Shown here: positions 1 through 4,033 of the stretch, piece by piece | How positions within the stretch are numbered: the first letter of the stretch is position 1 | Layout: each line of letters starts with the position of its first letter | Assembly (NCBI GenBank): GCA_019234035.1 | Contig: JAFALX010000271.1 | Location: 1-5,318 of the forward strand | DNA from: Candidatus Dormiibacterota bacterium | GTDB lineage: Bacteria > Chloroflexota > Dormibacteria > Aeolococcales > Aeolococcaceae | Direction of reading: 5' to 3' | Length of the DNA stretch: 5,318 nt | Program-made: the position numbers and the translations under genes | The notes under the pieces: model-generated | Database searches by the model: none | The model's input: the letters and a program-made list of their open reading frames with translations, nothing else | What the model was told of the DNA's origin: nothing

Positions 1-1004
1 TGGAGCGCCTCTTCGGCGACGAGTGGGGACCGTTCACGCAGGTGGTGGGCACCGTGCGCCGCCGCCTGCGCCGTCGTGGCGTCGGACCGGATCAGCAGCG
101 ACGCGCGTACAAGCGGCTGCTGCAATCGCCGGTGCGCCGGCTGCTGCGCGATGGGCGGTACACCGAGGCGGCGGACCTGGCAGCGGCGGTCGAGCATGCG
201 GCCGGCACTCGCGCCGGCACCCCCGCCGGGGAGGTGATCCTGGTCGGTGCCGGACCCGGTGACCCGGGTTTGATCACCGTCGCCGGCCGCGAGGCCCTGG
301 GGTACGCCGATGTCGTGTTCCACGACGCGCTCGTCGACCGTGGAGTGCTCGAGCTGGCGGCGAGCGACGCCCGCCTCGTCAACGTGGGCAAGCGAGCCGG
401 CCGCCCCTCGATGCCGCAGGACGAGATCAACGCGCTGCTGATCGCCGCGGCGCGAGACGGCCAGCTCGTGGTCCGCCTGAAGGGCGGCGATCCGCTGCTG
501 TTCGCCCGCGGCGGTGAGGAGATCGGCGCGCTGCTCGCCGCCGGGATCGCGGTGCGGGTGGTCCCGGGCGTCAGCTCGGCACTCGCCGCGCCCGGCGCCG
601 CCGGGATCCCCCTGACACACCGCGGCGTGGCCGCGTCGGTGGCCATCACCACCGGCCGGCAGGCGGCTGCCGGACCCGACCGGCTCGCGGACCTTGCCGC
701 GTCGGCCGACACCCTCGTCGTGCTCATGCCCGCGAAGCTCGACGACATCACCCGTCGCATCGCGGCAGTCGTCGGAGCGGACCGGCCGGCCGCCCTGGTG
801 AGCGCCGCGACGCTCCCCGGGCAGCGGGTAATTGTTGCCCCCGTCGGAGAGATCGCCGAGGCGATTCGTGCGCGTTCAGACGCGGAGCTTCGTATGGAGG
901 CGCCGCGAACGCTCGTGGTCGGCGACGTGGTGCGGGTGGCGTTCGCCGCGGGCGCTGCGGAGCCGGCGGCGGAGGACTACTCCTTGGAGTCCTTCCAGCC
1001 GTAG
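1..1004 (+). CDS. cysG: Siroheme synthase, Met8-CobA fusion (5' end outside window)
   Basis: Cytoplasmic enzyme that methylates uroporphyrinogen III at C2 and C7, using S-adenosylmethionine, to give precorrin-2, the branch point to siroheme and cobalamin. The frame is open to the left edge (first full codon at 3). The first ~60 visible residues, from ERLFGDEWGPF through the RRAYKRLLQSPVRRLL region, look like the C-terminal helical part of a precorrin-2 dehydrogenase/ferrochelatase (Met8) domain. The NAD-binding part lies upstream. A complete methyltransferase domain follows from about base 231: VGAGPGDPGLIT (SAM loop, ~243), VGKRAGRPSMPQDEIN (~384), VRLKGGDPLLFARGGEE (~471) and VPGVSSALAAPGAAGIPLTHRG (from ~561). 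GTG codons at 42 and 45 could be read as starts, but they fall inside the Met8 domain. The stop TAG at 1002-1004 overlaps the convergent PRC-barrel gene by 28 bp. The fusion is inferred from the short N-terminal segment. The methyltransferase call is firm. Confidence 0.9.
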   Translation, partial: ERLFGDEWGPFTQVVGTVRRRLRRRGVGPDQQRRAYKRLLQSPVRRLLRDGRYTEAADLAAAVEHAAGTRAGTPAGEVILVGAGPGDPGLITVAGREALGYADVVFHDALVDRGVLELAASDARLVNVGKRAGRPSMPQDEINALLIAAARDGQLVVRLKGGDPLLFARGGEEIGALLAAGIAVRVVPGVSSALAAPGAAGIPLTHRGVAASVAITTGRQAAAGPDRLADLAASADTLVVLMPAKLDDITRRIAAVVGADRPAALVSAATLPGQRVIVAPVGEIAEAIRARSDAELRMEAPRTLVVGDVVRVAFAAGAAEPAAEDYSLESFQP

Positions 1005-1321
1005 TGCTTCCAGCGCCACAGCCCCTTCAGTCCCACCCGCTCGATGTGCAGCTCGTGGAACTCGGGGTAGTTCTCCGCCGCCGCCGCGTCGACCGAGAGA
1101 GTGACTGCATTCCTCGTGACGCGGGCGATGTCCGCCGCCGGCGCGAGATGGTGCTGCCGCGAGACGCGCGACGATTTGAAGACGACACCGTGGAAGATGT
1201 CCTCCTGATCCAGCGCGGCGACCTCGACCACCTCTCCGACCTGCTGTCCGTCGCTGCTGGTCACCGGCGAGTGCAGCCCGATTTCGCGCCAGGAAACCTC
1301 TTCATCGAGTTGTTCGGCCAT
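977..1321 (-). CDS. Small PRC-barrel-like (DUF2171-type) protein
   Basis: A 114-residue soluble protein of unknown function. Residues ~12-80 have the alternating strand and turn pattern of a PRC-barrel fold: LHSPVTSSDGQQVGEVVEV, then DIFHGVVFKSS, then HHLAPAADIARV and AVTLSVD. This resembles the small PRC-barrel/DUF2171 proteins that carry a short charged tail. The C-terminus is aromatic and basic (GLWRWKHYGWKDSKE). PRC barrels occur in RimM and in photosynthetic reaction-centre H subunits, but nothing here ties this copy to RNA or photosynthesis. The ATG at 1321 was chosen because the PRC pattern begins just after it. The frame stays open far upstream but becomes Arg/Pro-rich shadow sequence. 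There is no Shine-Dalgarno; a TTG four codons upstream is an alternative. Codons end mainly in G or C, which supports real coding. It is divergent from the winged-helix gene and convergent with siroheme synthase. Confidence 0.75.
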   Translation of the reverse strand: MAEQLDEEVSWREIGLHSPVTSSDGQQVGEVVEVAALDQEDIFHGVVFKSSRVSRQHHLAPAADIARVTRNAVTLSVDAAAAENYPEFHELHIERVGLKGLWRWKHYGWKDSKE

Positions 1322-1329
1322 GGACAGCA

Positions 1330-1335
1330 AGGATA
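1330..1335 (-). promoter_or_regulatory. Possible -10 box (TATCCT) of the PRC-barrel gene
   Basis: On the minus strand TATCCT fits the TAnnnT core of a -10 element and lies 8 nt before the ATG at 1321. Transcription would therefore begin at or within a few bases of the start codon. A leaderless or near-leaderless mRNA would explain the absence of a Shine-Dalgarno. No convincing -35 hexamer is present 16-18 bp further upstream, so this is a weak candidate. Confidence 0.25.
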
Positions 1336-1342
1336 CCGATGG

Positions 1343-1355
1343 CGGAATTCCGGAA
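1343..1355. repeat. Short overlapping palindromes upstream of the PRC-barrel gene
   Basis: CGGAATTCCG (1343-1352) is a perfect 10-bp palindrome and overlaps TTCCGGAA (1348-1355), a perfect 8-bp palindrome. They sit 22-34 bp upstream of the ATG at 1321, where a repressor or activator of that gene could bind. Both are short, and palindromes of this length arise by chance, so an operator role is only a suggestion. Confidence 0.25.
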
Positions 1356-1408
1356 GCCCTGAACTGTGTGCCAGACGCTGCGGTACCAACAGGTCGGCTC
1401 GTCGTGGT

Positions 1409-1438
1409 TTGACCTGGTAAGTGCAGCCTGCATATAGT
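1409..1438 (+). promoter_or_regulatory. Sigma70-type promoter, TTGACC-18-TATAGT
   Basis: TTGACC at 1409-1414 and TATAGT at 1433-1438 each match the housekeeping consensus at five of six positions and are separated by 18 bp. The surrounding ~30 bp is noticeably richer in A and T than the genes on either side. The expected transcription start is about 1444-1447, facing the winged-helix gene. If that is right, the GTG at 1421 lies upstream of the transcript and cannot be its start codon. The mRNA would then carry a leader of about 110 nt before the GTG at 1556. Confidence 0.55.
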
Positions 1439-1517
1439 GGACGACAGCGGTCCCTTGGGTCTCCGACGCCCCGCAATCCGACTACGATCACGACCACCGC
1501 ACCCCCACCGGCCCCCG

Positions 1518-1567
1518 GGCGGCATTCCACCGGACCGAACCCCCGTCTCGGTCGGGTGGAGGCCGCC
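1518..1567 (+). promoter_or_regulatory. Long imperfect hairpin covering the likely GTG start
   Basis: Read as RNA, GGCGGC (1518-1523) pairs with GCCGCC (1562-1567). After a bulged A at 1524 and a U-G wobble (1525/1561), bases 1526-1538 pair with 1548-1560 with a single G-G mismatch (1532/1554). The terminal loop is 9 nt (1539-1547). This gives 18 Watson-Crick pairs in a 50-nt element. The GTG at 1556-1558 is inside the 3' arm. It could hide the start codon from ribosomes or, as DNA, act as a dyad operator for a helix-turn-helix protein. There is no U-tract, so it is not an ordinary intrinsic terminator. The role is inferred. High GC content raises the chance background. Confidence 0.45.
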
Positions 1568-2035
1568 ATCCTTGACGCGCTGCAGCGCTCCGGCGGACTG
1601 ATCCAGCGCGACGAGGCGCGCGACCATGCCTTCCCGCGCCTGCGCGCACGTGACGGGCAGCCGCGGGGACGGGCGGCGGCACTGCGCGAGCAGCAGGCGC
1701 GCGCCCGGGCGGAGGCGGCGGTGAGCCGCGCCATCGTGTCGCTGGAGCGCAAGCACCTTGTCGTCCGCGAGCACAACCCGCGGACGGGGCGCACGCTGCT
1801 GCTCAGCCCGGACCGCATCCACCTCCCCGACTGGGAGGAGATGGCCCGCGCCGAGGAGGACCTCGCCGCCCATGCGATCCGGGTCGCCGACGGCTGGACT
1901 GCGCTGGCCCGCCGTGCCCAGAAGCGCGCGGCGACGATCCGCTCCGACCGGGCGGTCGAGGGCACCGAGGTGGAGCGCCGCGCCGACCTCGACGAGATCG
2001 ACCGGATCCAGGGCGAGGCAGGCGGCGGGGGCTAA
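1556..2035 (+). CDS. Winged-helix-like protein of unknown role
   Basis: Predicted 159-residue soluble protein, possibly a DNA-binding regulator. It can be read as a winged helix: helix 1 VEAAILDALQRSGG, helix 2 IQRDEARDHAF, a long Arg-rich insert, then a recognition-type helix AEAAVSRAIVSLERKHLVVRE and a wing NPRTGRTLLLSP. A charged C-terminal half follows, probably helical or coiled-coil (EEMARAEEDLAAHAIRVADGW, then a basic stretch) and ending GEAGGGG. The layout resembles MarR-like proteins, but I cannot name a family. Start choice: the frame extends to a GTG at 1421 directly after a TAA. That GTG lies within a likely promoter, and 10 of the next 20 codons end in A or T, against 7 of the first 42 codons from 1556. 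No Shine-Dalgarno is evident at either start. If 1421 is used, the protein has 204 residues with a Pro/Thr-rich N-terminus. Confidence 0.68.
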   Translation: MEAAILDALQRSGGLIQRDEARDHAFPRLRARDGQPRGRAAALREQQARARAEAAVSRAIVSLERKHLVVREHNPRTGRTLLLSPDRIHLPDWEEMARAEEDLAAHAIRVADGWTALARRAQKRAATIRSDRAVEGTEVERRADLDEIDRIQGEAGGGG

Positions 2036-2064
2036 CGCCGGCGCCGCAGGGCTACCACCGGCGT
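2035..2064 (+). other. Small hairpin after the winged-helix gene
   Basis: ACGCCGG (2035-2041) and CCGGCGT (2058-2064) form a perfect 7-bp stem with a 16-nt loop. It begins at the last base of the TAA stop and ends 24 bp before the mutase-subunit ATG. With no T-run downstream it is not a standard intrinsic terminator. It might stabilise the mRNA 3' end or be a chance pairing in GC-rich DNA. Confidence 0.25.
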
Positions 2065-2088
2065 GGCGATCGGTACCATCACGAGCAG

Positions 2089-2514
2089 ATGGCCACAACC
2101 GCGTCCACCGGGCGCAGGATCCGCATCCTCACCGCCAAGGTCGGCCTCGACGGGCATGACCGCGGGATCAAGGTGATCTCGCGCGCGTTGCGCGACGCCG
2201 GCGTCGAGGTCATCTACACCGGGCTGCACCAGACACCGGAGATGGTGGTCGAATCCGCAATCCAGGAGGATGTCGACGGCATCGGCGTGAGCCTGCTGAG
2301 CGGGGCGCACATGACGCTGTTCCCGGAAATCCTGCGCCTGCTGCGCGAGCGCGACGCGTCCGACATCGTGGTGTTCGGCGGCGGCATCATCCCGGAGAGC
2401 GACGTCGAGGCGCTCAGGAAGATGGGCGTGGACAAGGTGTTCACCCCCGGCACATCGCTCGACGAGATCGTCCGATACGTCAAGGACCGGTTCGGTCAGA
2501 CGGTCGGGGCGTAA
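2089..2514 (+). CDS. B12-binding small subunit of acyl-CoA mutase (methylmalonyl-CoA mutase type)
   Basis: A 141-residue stand-alone cobalamin-binding domain. In such enzymes it holds adenosylcobalamin beside a separate TIM-barrel subunit, which for methylmalonyl-CoA mutase interconverts methylmalonyl-CoA and succinyl-CoA. The base-off motif DxHxxG is intact (D21, H23, G26 in VGLDGHDRG). The conserved GVSLLSGAH segment (66-74) and the glycine-rich VFGGGIIP (95-102) complete the Rossmann-like site. Length fits small subunits that lack a catalytic domain. 2-Hydroxyisobutyryl-CoA mutase has an equally small subunit, so substrate is not settled by this gene alone; no large subunit is in the window. 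The ATG at 2089 lies 53 bp after the winged-helix stop with only a weak purine-rich GAGCAG upstream. L25 starts 14 bp after this gene's stop, which suggests cotranscription. Confidence 0.9.
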   Translation: MATTASTGRRIRILTAKVGLDGHDRGIKVISRALRDAGVEVIYTGLHQTPEMVVESAIQEDVDGIGVSLLSGAHMTLFPEILRLLRERDASDIVVFGGGIIPESDVEALRKMGVDKVFTPGTSLDEIVRYVKDRFGQTVGA

Positions 2515-2528
2515 AGTAGGCCCCCGCA

Positions 2529-3191
2529 ATGGCAAGTTCTCTCGCTCTTCCCGCCGTGCCCCGGACCGAGCACGGGCGTCACGCCGAGCTGCTCCGGCGA
2601 CAGGGCCGCGTGCCCGCGGTGCTGTACGGCCACAACGTGCAGCCGCAGGCGCTCTCGGTCGACGCGCGCACCCTGCACCGCATCTGGCGCAGCGCCGGCC
2701 ACAGCCACCTCGTCGACCTGACGCTCGACGGCGGCCGGCCCCGCAAGGTGCTGATCCGCGAGCTCCAGGTCAACCCGCGAACGGCGGATCTCGTCCACGT
2801 CGACCTCTTCGCCGTGAATCTGCTCGAGAAGCTGACGGTCGACGTCCCGCTGGTCCCCGCCGGCGAATCGCCCGCCGTCGCGGTCGAGAAGTCGGGGATC
2901 CTGCAGCAGATCCTGACCACGCTCAAGGTCGAGTGCCTGCCGGGCGACATTCCCGCGCAGCTCAGCGTCGACATCAGCGGCCTGCTGGCCGTCGACGACG
3001 GCGTCCACGTCAGCGAGGTCCCCCTGCCGCAGGGTGTGACGCTGGCATCGGGCGTGAGCCCGGACGAGCTCGTGCTCAAGATCGCACCCGTCCGGGTGGC
3101 CGCCGAGGAGACCGAAGCCGCGGAAGAGGGTGCCGCCGAGGAGGGCGCCGCGGCCGAAGCGGGTTCCGAGGCCTCCGCCCAGGAGGAGTGA
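2529..3191 (+). CDS. rplY: 50S ribosomal protein L25/CTC
   Basis: A 220-residue long-form L25 (TL5/CTC, general stress protein type) that binds 5S rRNA in the large ribosomal subunit. The N-terminal beta-barrel domain (about 1-95) contains the family signature QGRVPAVLYG (25-34) and the strand HVDLFAV (90-96). The second CTC domain (about 97-188) includes the ECLPGDIP turn and the DISGL and VHVSEVPLPQGV strands. Residues 191-220 are a low-complexity acidic tail rich in Glu and Ala, common in high-GC members. A weak Shine-Dalgarno AGTAGG (2515-2520) lies 8 nt before the ATG and overlaps the mutase stop by none of its bases. In many bacteria this gene precedes pth (peptidyl-tRNA hydrolase); here an MscS-type channel follows with a 4-base overlap. 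Confidence 0.95.
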   Translation: MASSLALPAVPRTEHGRHAELLRRQGRVPAVLYGHNVQPQALSVDARTLHRIWRSAGHSHLVDLTLDGGRPRKVLIRELQVNPRTADLVHVDLFAVNLLEKLTVDVPLVPAGESPAVAVEKSGILQQILTTLKVECLPGDIPAQLSVDISGLLAVDDGVHVSEVPLPQGVTLASGVSPDELVLKIAPVRVAAEETEAAEEGAAEEGAAAEAGSEASAQEE

Positions 3192-4033
3192 TCGCGGTCG
3201 CTGGGCTCGGCGTCGTCAGCTGCCAGAGCGACTTCGTCTTCTACGACCTCTGCAGGGTCATCAGCGACCACGACCCGACGGGCATCGCGGGGCCGGTCAC
3301 GGTCCACGGGCTCGCGGCGATCGGGACCTTCGCGCTCGTGTACCTCGTCGGCCGCATCCTGCGCCGCGCCGTCGACACCGCGATGACGCGCGCGCACGCC
3401 GACGTGCAGGTCTGCACGCTGTTCCACAACGTGGGCACGGCGGTGATCTACATCGCCGCGATCCTGGCGGCGATCGTCGTCGCGGGTGTCAACATCGCCG
3501 TCCTGCTCACGGCGGCCGGCGTGACCACGGTCGCGATCGGCCTCGCGTTTCAGGACATCCTGCGCAACATCCTCGCCGGCATCTGGCTGCTGCTGGAGCG
3601 TCCCTTCCGGCTCGGCGACAACATCGCGGTTCTCGACCAGGCTGGCATCGTGCAGACGATCACGCTGCGCACCACCACGCTGAAGACCGCCGACGGCCGT
3701 CTGTCGGTGGTGCCGAACCTCACCGCGTTCACCAATCCCGTCCTCAACGCGAGCACGTTCCAGCTGCGCCGGTTCACTGTCGGCATACGCCTGCCCGACG
3801 ACGCGGATCTCGAAACCGTCATCCGCGAGGCTCGCGATGTCCTGGACAAGACGGAGGCCATCGTGGGACGTCCCGCCCCGCTGGTGGAACCGGTGGTCGA
3901 CGGCGACAAGCTGGTGCTGCGCTGTGGGTACTGGATCGACCAGACCGCGCAGGACCCGGACGCCGTCGCCGCGGACGTGGTCCGCTCCGTGTGGGAGGCG
4001 GTGCAGCCTCAGCGCAAGTCGACGGGGACGTAG
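3188..4033 (+). CDS. MscS-family mechanosensitive ion channel
   Basis: A 281-residue inner-membrane protein, close to the 286 residues of E. coli MscS, expected to release solutes when membrane tension rises. Hydrophobic segments lie at about 33-57 and 80-101. A third, pore-type helix at 103-136 has the MscS Ala/Gly pattern (AAGVTTVAIGLAFQDILRN, then GIWLLLERPFRLGD). The beta domain follows with LRTTTLKTADGRLSVVPNL and FTNPVLN, matching the MscS TMRTADG and IPN motifs. The C-terminal alpha/beta domain runs to about 270. The GTG at 3188 overlaps the L25 stop as GTGA and is the only start that keeps the first helix. AGGAGG at 3181-3186 is 1 nt away, closer than usual, so translation may depend on reinitiation after L25. 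The next in-frame GTG (3338) would cut the first helix. The 3' end overlaps the convergent citrate synthase gene. Confidence 0.9.
   Translation: MIAVAGLGVVSCQSDFVFYDLCRVISDHDPTGIAGPVTVHGLAAIGTFALVYLVGRILRRAVDTAMTRAHADVQVCTLFHNVGTAVIYIAAILAAIVVAGVNIAVLLTAAGVTTVAIGLAFQDILRNILAGIWLLLERPFRLGDNIAVLDQAGIVQTITLRTTTLKTADGRLSVVPNLTAFTNPVLNASTFQLRRFTVGIRLPDDADLETVIREARDVLDKTEAIVGRPAPLVEPVVDGDKLVLRCGYWIDQTAQDPDAVAADVVRSVWEAVQPQRKSTGT

Noticed and set aside
974..992. Possible bidirectional terminator (GGACT...AGTCC and ACTCC...GGAGT) in the overlap of the two convergent genes
   Set aside because: The stems are only 5 bp, compete with each other and have no T-run on either side.
2074..2079. TACCAT as a -10 box just upstream of the mutase-subunit ATG
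   Set aside because: It fits TAnnnT, but no reasonable -35 element is present at 16-18 bp spacing. Such hexamers are common by chance.
1322..2098. Upstream extension of the PRC-barrel frame on the minus strand to a much longer protein
   Set aside because: The extension is low-complexity Arg/Gly/Pro sequence opposite the winged-helix gene. The PRC-like pattern begins just after the ATG at 1321.
3118..3190. Repetitive GAGGAG/GCCGC stretch at the end of the L25 gene as a DNA repeat element
   Set aside because: It simply encodes the Glu/Ala-rich acidic tail common in long L25 proteins and shows no regular unit length.
3188..3223. Lipoprotein-type signal (VVSC) at the N-terminus of the channel protein
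   Set aside because: There is no basic n-region, the hydrophobic stretch is only about 9-10 residues and the protein is a clear MscS-type polytopic membrane protein.
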